A stretch of 64,000 bases of DNA. It comes from Prunella strophiata (taxonomy: Eukaryota > Chordata > Aves > Passeriformes > Prunellidae). The number at the start of each line of letters is the position of its first letter. Position 1 is the first letter of the stretch. The DNA lies in assembly GCA_036583965.1 (NCBI GenBank), contig JAZBQD010000019.1, positions 4,472,530 through 4,536,529 of the forward strand, in the 5' to 3' direction. Below the pieces are notes generated by a model, which saw nothing but the letters and a program-made list of their open reading frames with translations, did no database searches and was not told the DNA's origin. Made by a program: the position numbers and the translations under genes. Shown here in pieces: positions 12,488 to 24,688 of the stretch.

Positions 12488-15400
12488 TTTTCCTTGCTTC
12501 CCTGGATATTTCCCTAATATTTCCAAGCTACACTGCACAGTTTGACAAAACCAGTCTTTCTAAGCCTTTGTTTCAAGATTCACTTGCACTAAGGGAGATT
12601 TGGGAGCAATTAGAGTGGCTTTTACAAAGCAGTCATTTTTCTATTTGCAGTTCAGATCCTGATAGTAAATATGACAAAGGGGCACTAAACCTTTAAGTAG
12701 CTCAAAGTATTGCTGTGCTCAGAGCAAGGCAAGCTGAAAGAGGAGACAGAAGAATACTTATGCAGACCACGTTACCTAGAAACATTTAAGGGGACTGCAT
12801 TTATAAAGAAAAATTCTTACAGTCAGTTATTAGCCAATAAGTGGAGCAGTTCATTGGCAAAGACACAGAAATACACAGCAGGCTACTGGAGCTCTTAGGG
12901 AAAATACAATTAACTTGGTAACAAAATTAAATATAGTAGATCTATAATAAGTGTGAGCAGCTTATAGTAAACCCAAAGGGAGTATTAAGAATTCAACCCA
13001 TCAATCATCACAGCATGTAACCACCCCTGGACAACATTTTGAAGAACCTGTTTGTAATTTTATGCCTGTTCCAGTTACTATATGAATAAAGCTGCTCCTT
13101 GATTGATTTTTACTGCTATGAGTGCTTGAGTTTCAGCTCTTCACACTAGTGATTTAATTTCACATTTGGATATTCTTGGGCTTTGCACACATATGAACTG
13201 CTGCAGTGTTGTTGCAAACCCATTGGGCTATTTCCACCTCTGCCAAATAAACTTTGACAAGGTTTTCACCAGAATGTGACTCACTTTCTCCATCTGAAAA
13301 TTCTGGATAATGGTTTCACTTCTAATTATGAACAACTGGAGACCTAAGGCTGCTTAATGGAAATGTGTTGGTAGTGCTGCAGCCATCCTCTCCTTTTGCC
13401 TCAGCTGAAGTAATCATGAGTAATGCCACGAACTTGGTGAAGTTTTTATGGTAAAATTCCAGCAGGAGAGAAGATGCATCTCCAATGAAAGAAAAAAATA
13501 TATTCATAAGATTGCAGCTTACAGAAATCCATCCCATGAAAAACAAATTGCTACCTGCTCTGTTTCACCATGATAATCCAGTTTGGGCTCCACAGTGGTG
13601 ATTTGAAATTGCAGCACGTTCACTCTGCAGCTTTTCATTCTCCACAAGTTCCCTTTGCCATCCCAGGACAGAGAAACTCCCCCTGTCTCAGCCCTACAAG
13701 GAGGGGCTCACCTTCAACCATGAGAGGTGACCTCAAAGTGCAGCTCCCTGCTTCATCTGCCCTCACAACCACAGATCAGTTTGTTTCTCTCACCATGGGT
13801 GAAGCTCAGCACTGACAGAGTTCTGACCTGAGTCCTCTGCTGCTCCTGCCAGCTCAACCCCTCACAATCCCAGCTGAGCTGAATTTTTCCATATGTTCCC
13901 CTGGAAAAGATAATGCTCTCTTCCTTCTGTTCCAGACCACTTCATGCCAGGGAGTCAGAAGTGTCTGTAAGTGGAAATCTCAAGTTCCAAAAGACCCTGA
14001 GGCTCTGTGACCATTCCTAAATTTGCCTTGTACTTCCAGAGCCCTCCAGGGATGTGCAGCCCCAGCTGTGCTGGTTCCTTTGCCCCAAAGAAAAGTGGGA
14101 AAACTGCAGTTCCTGGGAATTCATACAAGGGGGAGGAGATTTGTTACAACCCAGGGGTTGGAAACTGCAGAAGCACTTGAGAGGTCAAGCATTGGCCAAG
14201 GCCAACTCTGCTTTCTTTCTCCCTGGCAGCTTCCCAGTTCTTCATCTTCCCAGCTCCTCCTCACTCTGACCAGGGGCTGGAAAGGACCTGATGCTGCTCA
14301 GGGTCTCATGAAAATGGTCTTGGAGAGGAGATTTGGGCTTCTCTTCATCTCCATCTCCATTCATAAATCAGGGAAAGTGCTGCAGTGAAATTCCCACAGT
14401 TGGGAGCATTTTGAACTCCATTCTCCAGCCAAGGCAATTCCAGAGAGGAGCTGGAATTGTCACCCAGCAGGCAGGGGAACCTGGGAGGGCTGTGGGAGGA
14501 GGATCTGAGGAGCAGGAGTGACAGTTTTTGCTGGAGTTTTTGATTCCAGCACTGTTTCCTTTGGAAATACCAATCCAAGGCTTGCCTCCTGCAGTTTCCT
14601 CTCCAGGTCTGCTCAGCAATCACCCAGAAAGAAAAAAAAAAAAAAAAAAGAAAATTGGCACATTGCCCTCTAACCATTGCTTTTCCAAAGCATTATTCAG
14701 GGTGAAAACCTGCACCAGTTGCTCTCTAGGGTGAAAAAAAAAACTTGTTTCCATTCCCTTGGCATTTGGAAAACTCATATAATGACTGAGCTCTCAGAGA
14801 GCAGGGGTTTTTTGTACCCCAAACCAGGGCCCACAGGGACCCTCCAAAAAGCCCTCCCAGCAGCAGGAGTGTGGCACAGACCAGTGGTGAGAGCAGCAGA
14901 GAGGAGCACAGGCCTTGAATAAGAAATATATTTTACAATCCACAGGACATGGCACCAGCTCAGGTAATGCTCCAGGACAGCCCAGAGTAGCCCTTTTTAG
15001 CCTGAATTGTCCTGTTGGGTCACTCCAAGGACTTGAGCAGAGCCTTTTCTCTCCCCATTTACACTGCTCAGGGTGGCATGAGCTGCTTCCTTTAGCAGAA
15101 ACAAACCTTATCTTTCTTTTGTTTTTACCACTTTTCCCTCTGCCTTCACCACCAACACTCAGTCCAAGGACTGGCAGTAGATCAAGGGAAGAATCTACAA
15201 GCTCTCAGGTTTATTTCTTATTCCCTAATCCATATGCACAGCAGTGGGGGGTCCATGGGGGTGCTCCAGCAGACACTCATTAGCTGCCCCTGCTGGAGAT
15301 GCTCCTCCATTCTTGGGAGAAACCAAACCCTGGAAGCTGTGCAGGTGATATGAGGGTGGCAAAGATGCTCCCAGGATGGATCCTGCTCTCTGCAAAGATC

Positions 15401-15761
15401 TTCATAAATACAGCTAAATAAAGTCATGAAAGCACTGCTGCTTGATCTCTTTGGAGAAAGGCTGTGCTGCTGCTCAGAGCTGGTGATGACTCCCCTGGCA
15501 CTTCGCAGGTTTTAAGAGCAGCAAAAAAAATCCTATTGCCTGTGAGCAGGCACAGCCATATCTATTTTAAAAAATGTAATGTGCATGCTCTGAGGGAAAT
15601 GCTCAGCTGTCACAGCAGAGCAGGTCACAGCAGATTTGATCTATGGACTTTAGAGCTACTGGTGGACACCATGTGCTTTATGGGCAGTTAGGTGCCTCTT
15701 CTTGTCTGTATCCAGCAGATTATTTCATTTGTGGCCATTACTATTTTTGAAAGGACTCTGT
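12488..15761. other. No gene seen; possible old LTR inside
   Basis: An AATAAAGCTGCTCC segment at 13085-13098 with a T-rich sequel looks like the end of an old LTR, but no start was found. An A run lies at about 14632-14649. Nothing else is recognisable. Confidence 0.45.
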
Positions 15762-15898
15762 GCTTTTAAAAAAAGGCTGGACATGGCACTTGGTGCTGTA
15801 GTCTGGATTCTGAGTTGAGGTGTTAGGACATGGGTTGGACTGGATGATCTCAGAGGTCTCTCCCAACCTCATCATTCTGTGATTCTGTGATTCTGGGA
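15762..15898 (+). mobile_element. CR1 LINE 3' end
   Basis: Plus-oriented tail with GGTTGGACTGGATGATCTC and the terminal CATTCTGTGATTCTG octamer repeats. It is closely related to the last part of the copy ending at 38421. Confidence 0.9.
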
Positions 15899-16096
15899 TT
15901 GAAACAATGGGTCAGTGTCCAGCCTCACCAGGAGCCACCACAAATTGACAGAGGGGCTGCAAGGACAGTGTGACCAGGCCATGATAGCGTTTGGTGACAT
16001 CCTGCTGCAACATCCCCATCCCAAATGAGAGCTTTTACAGGAGAGCAGCAGAGCATCTCTGACTGAGACCAGCATCTTCTGATCCATGTTCAGATC

Positions 16097-16721
16097 TGTC
16101 AGAGGTCTCTCAGAAGCTCAAGATGACCCTGATCTGTTTGAGAGTCTCTGTGTCCCAGCCCCAGAACCAAAGGAGGAGTCAGGAGTCTTCTTGTGCAGTC
16201 TCCAAGGTTGTTTATTTTTCCTTATCTAACAAATTTTCTCCCTGACCAGCTGAGCTCTGTTCAGCAGGTCAGTCCCAGGCACACTGCCCACCTCTGGGGT
16301 GGTGTTGTCTTTTTATACTAAAAACTACCTGTACATTATTTACAGTTATTTTCCAATACCTATCACCTGTGTTACACAGTCCAACTCTGCTCTAAACCAA
16401 TCCAAAAGTGCCACCATCACCCAGAAGATGGAGGCTGTGAAGGAGGAGAAATAAGGACAGAACACACCCAGATTCCTCCATCTTGACCCCCAAACCCTCA
16501 TTCTAAAAAACCCCAAAATTCTACTTTTTCACCCTGTGATAAGCTAACTCTTACTCTACTTAATTTTTGTGGCTTGCAACTCTTCGTATAAGGTTGGTGA
16601 TTTTTTCCATGGCTCAGAATCAAAGGCACAGGGGTCTTGGGCTCTGTGCCAAGGCCTTTGAGCTCCCTGCCAGGGCCTGGAGCCATCCAGGGCAGCCAGA
16701 GGGATGTCCTGGGTTCCAACA
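16097..16721 (-). mobile_element. Solo LTR, family A copy 1
   Basis: A 625-bp segment that recurs at 49123-49736. In minus orientation it starts TGTTGGAACCC and ends TCTGACA. It has a TATA box (TATAAAAAG, plus coordinates 16309-16317) and an AATAAA (16211-16216) in the right order for U3-R-U5. The flanks are CAGATC on one side and CAGACC on the other, a probable 6-bp target duplication with one mismatch, which suggests an ERVK-type integrase. No internal retroviral sequence adjoins it. Confidence 0.75.
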
Positions 16722-16929
16722 CAGACCCAGGGTGTTTTCAGATCCAGCACTCACAGCCTCAGTGACACCAAAGCTCTCCAGGCCCATGGCTGAAGTTCTG
16801 CTGTGGTGGCACACAAAACCCATGCTGGACCAACATCCTTATTTTTTCCTGGGACCTCTCCCCTCTCTTACATCTGGTCCTACAGATCATCTCAAGCATC
16901 TCTAAAGCAGAAATCATTATTTCCTTGCC

Positions 16930-17092
16930 CAGAAAAGCTGTGGCTGACCCATCCCTGGAAGTGTTCCAGGCCAGCTTGGATGGGCCTTGAAGCAACATGG
17001 TGTAGTGGAAGGTGCCCATGGCAGGGGGTGGAACTGGATGGTCTTTAGGGTCCCTTCCAACCCAAACCATTCTGTGATCTGTGATTTTATGA
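16930..17092 (+). mobile_element. CR1 LINE 3' end
   Basis: Plus-oriented copy: CCATCCCTGGAAGTGTTCC, GCAGGGGGTGGAACTGGATG and CCATTCTGTGATC in order. Confidence 0.9.
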
Positions 17093-20000
17093 CACCATGT
17101 CACCACCCAAAGCTGTTTCATGAAGGGAACCCCCCAGGTCTCCACCTCCCCTCTGCCTCGACACCACCTGCATCCCAAATCAGCTGAATCTGCAGTGGAT
17201 TGAGAGGAAGGACAGATTTGTCTTTACAAATAAGCTGTGGGTCTGCTGGTAGATAAAACCAGCACTGAGAGATAAAAGAAACAATGGGAAGGATTCCACT
17301 GATTGATGAAAGGAAAAAAAAAATATTTGCCTTTACAAACAAACTGCAGGTTGGCTGATAAATTAAATTGGACATTGAAAGATGAAAGAAACAATAGGGA
17401 AAACCCCTAAATTCCATAGGAATTAAAAATTAAAAAGGAGGGGAATCTTTGGTATCAGGCATTTTGGGAAGTCTGTACCTCTCAAGTATCCTCAGCTAAT
17501 GGGGAAGAGAGAGGGAAATGCAGCCAGGAAATTAGGAAAAAAAGGAGTCTGCATCCTCCAAAAATTTGAGAGACCCCAGGGGAATTCCCCATGGCCTCTC
17601 CCTTTTTTCAAATAAAGTAAAAGGACTCCTCTGTCTCCTTTTTGGACATAAACCTCTGATGTTTATGGGTTAATTTTCCTGACAGAGGGAAGGATGCTGG
17701 ATGAGCCAGGAGGAGAAGCAAGAGGCAGATCAGCTCCCCCTGCTCTGTGTGTGAGACTTGGCAAGTCTGTGCCTTGCACTTCCAAAGGCTGCTGAAAGAA
17801 AAGGGCCTGATTTGCCTTGAAGCAGTGGGAGTTCAGGTTATGTGCAGCCTCTCTCTTTGCCTTGAAAAGCATCTGTTAATAGAGAGGAGTTGGAGGGGAG
17901 CAGCAGACAAAGAGACATCACAGGCACCATCCTCCCCATCAGTGGCACTGCCTCATTGCCAGGAGGGTTTCTCATGCAGCCCACGCCTGTGATGTGCCAT
18001 TATATCCCATGAAAAGAAGGGAAAATGTCAACTTTAGAACATCTTGGCTATTTCCAGAGGTGTGATGCTATTACAGTGCTGAGATGACATGCAGTAGAGG
18101 CTGCTGCCTGTTCCCAAGAAGCAGTTCAGGACCCAGCTCTTGAGGAGTCACCTGAGTGAAAAGAAAGGCAATCCCAGAATAAGGCAGAAACTCCCCTTTT
18201 TACTCCTTTAATCCATCAGGGCTCCCCAGATCTCACCCTGAAGTGCCACTTGTTGGCCAGAGCACAGGGGAGGGGATGGTGAAGGGCTCTGACCTCGTGT
18301 GACATTTCCCACACTCTGGCATCCCAAAGGCCATACGTCCCAGGGCAGCCACCAAATTTGTAATTCATTTTCCTGTTCCATCTCTAGCAACAGAATAAAC
18401 TCAGGCCTCATTTCCTGCATCCCAGGTCACCCCTCAACAAAGGAATCATCATTCCCCCTCCAAAGGAGCTTGAAAAAGATCCACTAAACCATTTGCTCTG
18501 TGGTCCTTCATGAGATGCTCCAGGTATCCACTTCAGCATCCAATTTCTCAGGACACCAGCACAGCAATAACTCCCTTCTGACAGGGGGTATTATTTTAAA
18601 GGACAGAATAAGCAAATGTCACACACAGGTTTTCCTTCAGCACTGACAAAGAAAATCCCTTTAATCTGAAATATGACACATCCTGATCAGGTGCAGGGGG
18701 GGAAAAAAAAGAACCAGATCAGAGAGATTTTGCTTTCATGTGGCTACAAGATAAATCATCATCCAGGGCAAAAAATGGGGAGTAATTGTAACTCCTCTCT
18801 GCATTTACAGCACATCAGAGACCTGTGAGGGCTGAGATGGCTCCACAGCTACTGAGCCTCCCAGGCTCCAATTACCCCTCTCCCTGCTCTCAGTATCAAA
18901 GGCAAAAAATTGCTTTCTTCATGCTAAATGATCTGCAGGGTGGAGACGAATGGGCAAAAGAACCTGGAGAAATGAGCATGGGCTCTGCTGTGCCCAGGTC
19001 TCTGCTGCTTCTTCAGCTCCTTCAGAGGAGGAAGCACAGCTGGAAGGTGTGGGGCTGAAGGTGCTGAGTTTTGCACCTCACCCACCCTGTGATGAGCTGG
19101 CTATTTGCTTTAGTAAACAAAAAAAAATTAATCTGTGCTCAATTTGGTCTTTGGAAACTCCAATATTCCAGAGAGGTAGAAACAAACTGCAGAGAAAAAT
19201 GCTTCTGTCTTCTGACACTTGCATTTAGGAAAAGCACCCTGCAGCACTGACTGTCATGGGCAGATGGACATGAGCATGTCAGGGGACTTTTCCTCTTAGG
19301 AAAGGAAAAACCAAAGCTGATGAAATTTATTTGGTAGTGGATCACCTGGAAATCTTGTGGCATGGGACCTTCAGTCTCTACATCCCAGCCAGGGCTTGGC
19401 TTCTCATGCCCTGCTGCTCTCCTAAAAGCAGAGACATCCTTTTGTCCCCTGAAACAAGCTTCCCTCCTCCCAGGTAGCACAAGACCTGCCAGGATGCTCA
19501 GCCATGACCAAATCTCTGTCAGGTACTTTAATCTATCCAGGGCATGCCCTCCCCATCTCTTAAATCAACTTCAAATGAATTTGTGGAAGGTGTCCCTGCC
19601 CAGACACTTCACACTTGCAGTGCCTCCTGCAGTTCCATGGCCATGCAAATGTTTCCAAGTGGGGCAGGTCCAGCCAGCTCCATGGCTTTGCTGGATGCAG
19701 ATTTTAATTAATCTGCAGCATTTCCAGTGCTCAGGTTCCCTTGCTAAATCCAGGCTGATCACTGCACCACTTCTCTTCTCCACTGCATCAATTTTTGATG
19801 TCCTGTACACTCATTTGCTGCTGACCAGACCCAAAATTACATGTATTGCTGCAATTTTGTCTTACAAGCAGCACCCATGGGTTTAAAACCTCAAGAACAG
19901 CCAGGTAAGCAAGAGTTTCTTTCACTTCACCATTCTTCAAATTCAATGTTCAGCCCATAGAACCACACCAACATTTTATTTCCATAGCTGAGATCCCTCT

Positions 20001-22064
20001 TCCACAGAAAATTCCCAAACTGTGGTTTTCTCATGAGCACCAGTGTCAGGGCTCAGGGTGTGCCATGCCAGTGAAGCTCACAAGCAATCCACACTGAGAT
20101 TTTAGCTCCAGGTTTCTGTCAGGCTGGGCTGTCCAGAAGAGTCTTGTGCAAATTCTAATAATGTGGATGCTGTTCAGCACCACAAGCCCTGCTTGTGGCT
20201 CACCAGGTAAATGTGAAATTATAATATCTTTTCCCTATTTCCTGTCTCCTCAAAGTCTGTAGTCTGCTATCCAAATAAAAATCCCCCCATGCCTCAGTGT
20301 TTCCACATCTCCTCATCTCCTTTCCACACCCAGATGTTTCAGGGTAATAGTTGTATATTTTTAAACCCAGCATGCTGACAGCAAAACAAATATCCAATTA
20401 AATACTTATTTTTAATAGATGCTGCACAGCTTGCATGCAGCCAAATCCCTTGATTAGCCTTTTGTTTTTCATGCTATTAAGTATGAAATGTTCATACCAC
20501 ATTCTTCACTTTCAATTCTAGAGGAAAGTCTTCCCTGGATTGTGCATCCCCCTCCTGCAGCCCCTGGCAGTGACCTCCTGCCCAGAGGCAAATCCTGAGA
20601 GCCATGGTGCCTTTGGAAGCTTTTTCTGTCACTTCCAGCAAGGACAAAACACCCAGCAAACCTCTGCCACCATTTCTCATGCAGTTCCTGGTCCAGAGGA
20701 GCAGACCTGGCACCCTCCTGCCCATGAGTAAATTCCATGTGCCCAGCACTGAGGCACAGCTCAGCTTTCCCTCATTCCAGCCTGGATTCAATGATGCATT
20801 TTACTTCCTCCCTCCTTTCCATTTTAAACCCAAGACCAGAATATTTTTTTTTTTATGCAGGCCCTGGCTGTGTCTGGAATATAATACCAATTTTTTTCTA
20901 GTTAACTCTTCCCTCCTGCTCCTGCTGAAGTGGGGGCAGCTCCAAACTCCTCTGGGATGCAGGATTGACATTGCTGGTGTGTTATTGAATCTCACAAACA
21001 GCTCCTTGTGCCCAAATTACCTTGTTTGTCACCACAAACCCATCCTGGATGTTCATGCAACAGTGCAGCTCCCATTCTGCAGCCCTGCTGCTGCTCTTGT
21101 AACAAAAATCCAATTTCTGGGTATTTCAGTTGAATTTCAGCCTGTATCCATGTGAGATTTAACCAGACAGGAATGTAATGCAGTAAATCAGTGGAATGGA
21201 AGACTGTTATTTGCTATTTTTTTTTTAATATTAAAAATGCAAAGTATAAATAATCTGGGGAAAAAAAAATTAGATCAGAAATCCTGATATTGCTTCCATA
21301 ATTGCAGATTAAGTTATGGAAAGAACAAAGCTCAGCTCCATGGGCAGATGATTTCCAGAGGCAAATCAATAACTTTTAAAGGGCATACTAAGCAGCAAGA
21401 ATGAACCTTGGGAAAAGAGCTAAAACTGAAAAAATATCTACTTGACAAATTATTTAAAATAAGGATTTTCCAGCTTCTTGATCTAAAGTACAGCTAAATC
21501 CAGTGATCTAAACATTTTGACTGCAAATCCCAGGTCAGGTTACAGCCTGATCCTGGCAAATGTTTTCATTATTTAGACTTTGCTTGTCTAATTTACATCA
21601 GCCACTCTTGATTTAATTCTGAATTTCCTTTTATATGAGTACAGTCACTTTTTTTTTTTTTTTTTTTTTTTTTGCAGGGATTTAATTTTTTTCAACACAC
21701 TACAAATTTTCCCAACATTAAAGAAAAATAAAATCTGTTACCATCAGCTCCTTTTGTTGCCCAGTTCCATTTCCTCTGGCCCAGATGAAATGAAATCCTT
21801 ACTGAAGAGCCTCATTGACTGCAGTTTGCCCTTCCAGTCACTTTGTATTAAAGATTTGGAAAATTAGTAAAAGTATGGCTCTGCTCCCAAATGCTGGCCC
21901 AACACAGAGGTTAACACTCCTCTTCATGCATCATGTGCAAGACCCAGGAGTTTTCTGGGGATATTTTTGGGAAAGGACAGTCAAAAGCTGCCATTAATCT
22001 CCATTTATGGCCCTGCACAGCCCAGCTGCACTGCCAGGAGCTGCTCAGGTCTTTGGCAACTTTT
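17093..22064. other. No gene seen
   Basis: A related pair of segments at about 17205-17285 and 17310-17400 shares TTGCCTTTACAAA-type text and GATGAAAGAAACAAT, suggesting an old local duplication. There is a long T run at about 21651-21673. No exon or RNA gene recognised. Confidence 0.55.
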
Positions 22065-22325
22065 CAGTGTCACAGAATCATTCAGGTTGCCAAACCCCTC
22101 TGAGATTGAGCCCAACCTTTCCCCCAGCACTGCCAAGGCCACCCCTAACCCCTGCCACATCCACATGGCTTTAAAACCCCTCCAGGGATGGGCACTCCAC
22201 CACTGCCCTGGGCAGCTGTGCCAGTGCTTAACAACTCTTTTTGTGAAGGAATTTTTCCTGATATCCAACCTCAACCTCCCCTGGTGCAACATGAAGTCAT
22301 TTCCCCTTGTCCTTGGTACTTGGGA
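22065..22325 (-). mobile_element. CR1 LINE 3' region
   Basis: Minus-oriented copy starting at the tail (TCACAGAATCATTCAGG) and running through AGCACTGCCAAGGCCACC and TTCCTGATATCCAACC. Confidence 0.9.
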
Positions 22326-22732
22326 ATAGAGAACAACTCCCCCTAACACAAGAATTTTCCTGCCTGGACTTCCAGGTTCTGCTGAATGTGGTCTTTCAGC
22401 CAATGCTAAGAATTTTTTTCTGGACAAAAGCAAAGTGTGGCACATTTCCATCACTCTGGAAAGAGATTTTTACCAGGAAATCAGACTAAGCCAAAAAGAC
22501 TTAAAGAAAAACCACAGTGCCTGGGAGGTGGAAAACTTGGGTTGCAAATATCACGTGGATTTGCACTGGGTGCTCAGCACTTATCATTAAGAAAGGAAAC
22601 ATTTCTGCTGGGAACATCTCTGCTGCTGGCTGAGACCCAAACCCTTCCCTTGGGATGGCATCACCACTGGGGGAAAAAAAGGGGAAAACTCTGTGAGCCT
22701 TAAAGAAGCTGAGAGTGAACATCCCTGTGCAC

Positions 22733-22845
22733 TGAAATTCTGTGAAATTCTGTGAAATTCTGCTTATGAAATTCTGTGAAATTCTGCTTATGAAATTCTG
22801 CTTATGAAATTCTGCCTGAATGAAACCTGTGAAATTCTGCCCATG
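22733..22845. repeat. TGAAATTCTG tandem repeat
   Basis: About nine copies of a 10-bp core (TGAAATTCTG) with irregular spacers CTTA, CCTGAATGAAACC and similar. A young, imperfect short satellite in the intergenic part. Confidence 0.85.
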
Positions 22846-23165
22846 GGGTCCAACCTTAAAGTGCCTGTGACCCCCACATGTGCCAGGGGTTTCACAGGAG
22901 GGAGGATGAGATTTGCCTCAAATAAAGGAGGTTTTTTTGTGCCTGGCCCTGAGCACAGATCCTGGTGTGTGCCTTTCCCACCAGAACATGCAGAGAATGC
23001 CTTTGGTTTGTCCTTCCCAAATACATTGATGGAAACAACCCCAAGCTGGGCTGTCTGTGCTGCTCTAATGATTTCCAGGACATCCAGCTCATCCTCTCCA
23101 TCAAGCCACACAGAAATGCTAAAAATGCAGGAATTCTGCAGCCTCAGAACAGCTCCACACACTTT

Positions 23166-23440
23166 TCTTGGGGTTTTTTGTTTGTTTGTTTGTTTGTTTT
23201 TTTGTGGGTTTTGTTTGTTGTGGTTTTTTTGTTGTTTGTTTGGGTTTTTGTTGTTTGTTTAGGGGTTTTTGGTTTTTCTTTTTCAGTTTTTTGGGGGGGG
23301 GTTTGTTTGTTTGTTTGGGTTTTTTGTTTGTTTTTGTGGGGGTTTTTTGGGTTTTTTTTTGTTGTTTGGGTTTTTGTTTTTTGTTTTTGGGTTTTTTTGT
23401 TGTTGTTGTTGGTTTTTGTTTTTGTTTTAGTTTTTATGGT
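23166..23440. repeat. G/T-only low-complexity tract
   Basis: About 275 bases that are almost exclusively T and G on the plus strand, with (GTTT)n units and repeated runs of three to ten G. The Phe/Val/Gly-rich open frames here are artefacts of composition. Confidence 0.95.
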
Positions 23441-23987
23441 CTCTTCTCCCCCATTTTCACAAACCCCTAGCTTGGTTGGCAGAGTCAGGGACATTAGAAG
23501 GAGACCAGAAAATGCACAGAGGCTCAGAGTGAGGCAGTGAGATCACAGAGAATAATTTCCTAAGAAAATAGACCTAGGGGAAAAAAAAAAAAAAAAAACA
23601 AAAACATTGTCATTGTTTATCTTCTTTCAGCAGGTCTTGTTTTTTCATTGGAAAGAGCCAGCAGTGCAGCAAACAGCTTCATGAATATACAGATTGTTTT
23701 TGGCAACTACCAATTAGCAAAGATTGTGTTCATGCAATCCCCAAGCAGCTATTTCCCTGGGAATTTCTTGTTTTGAACAAGCCATTTTCCATTAGAGAAA
23801 ACACACACAGTGACAAATAGCTCTTGCTGGCTCTTGTTGGAGGAGGGAGATGGGAGAAGGGCAGGCAGACTCCCTGGTGTTGGGCTGTTGGAAGATCTGG
23901 GCACTGAGAAATCAGAAACAGGACAGAACAGGAAGAAAAAATGTCCTGGTGTGCACAGAGATGTCATTGCTGCCACTGCAAACCAAG

Positions 23988-24688
23988 TGTCCTAGGTGGG
24001 AAATGGGGGTGTGTATTCAATTCCCATCTGTCAGAGCTGGGGCAGTTCTCTTCTGTTCACTGGGCAGTTTTTTCTTTCTCTCTCCCACAGCCAATCCTCC
24101 CTCCAGGAGATCTCTGCTGTCCATGGCCACTGAGTGTCCCTGCATGGCTGATCAAATTCCATCATCCCACTGGGAGATGCTCTGCCCAGGGCAGGAGCCA
24201 AGCATTCCTGCCTGGATAGAATCTGACCCTGGAACAGCACAGCAGCCTTTGCCCACTGCTGCATTCCCAGAGGAGCAGCTTTCCTCTCCTCTGCATTCCC
24301 AGAGGGAGAGCAGGCCCATCTGCAGCAGCCCTGGAGCTGCAGAGGAAAACTCCCCCCTTGTGCAGGATCCCTGCTCCAGCAGAACCAGCCCTGGCACTGC
24401 AGGAGGGCTGCAGCCACCATGGCATGGGACTGTGCCACCACCCTGACACACAGGGGGCAGCTCCTGTTCAGATTCTGGCAGGGGTGTTTTGTATTACTGA
24501 ATAGTTTATTTTATTTAGCTTTTTATTTTCTTCCCTAATAAAGAACTGTGATTCCTGCTCCCATATCTTTGCCTGAGAGCCCCTTAATCTCAAAATTATA
24601 ATAATTTAGAGAGGTGGGGTTTACATTTTCCATTTCAGGGGAGGCTCCTGCCTTCCTTAGCACACACCTGTCTCTTCAAACCAAGACA
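23988..24688 (+). mobile_element. Solo LTR, ERVL-like
   Basis: It starts TGTCCTAGGTGGG and ends AACCAAGACA, about 701 bp, with AATAAA at 24537-24542. The flanks CCAAG (left) and CCAAA (right) could be a 5-bp target duplication with one mismatch, as expected for ERVL-type elements. The text agrees with a common songbird LTR as I remember it. Long open frames inside it (for example through 24446) are incidental. Confidence 0.55.

Noticed and set aside
23144..23540. Long hydrophobic Phe/Val/Cys-rich and Lys/Thr/Asn-rich frames
   Set aside because: They come from the G/T-only tract and its complement; composition, not coding.
23850..24446. 198-codon open frame as a gene
   Set aside because: Most of it lies inside an ERVL-like LTR, with no splice or domain support.
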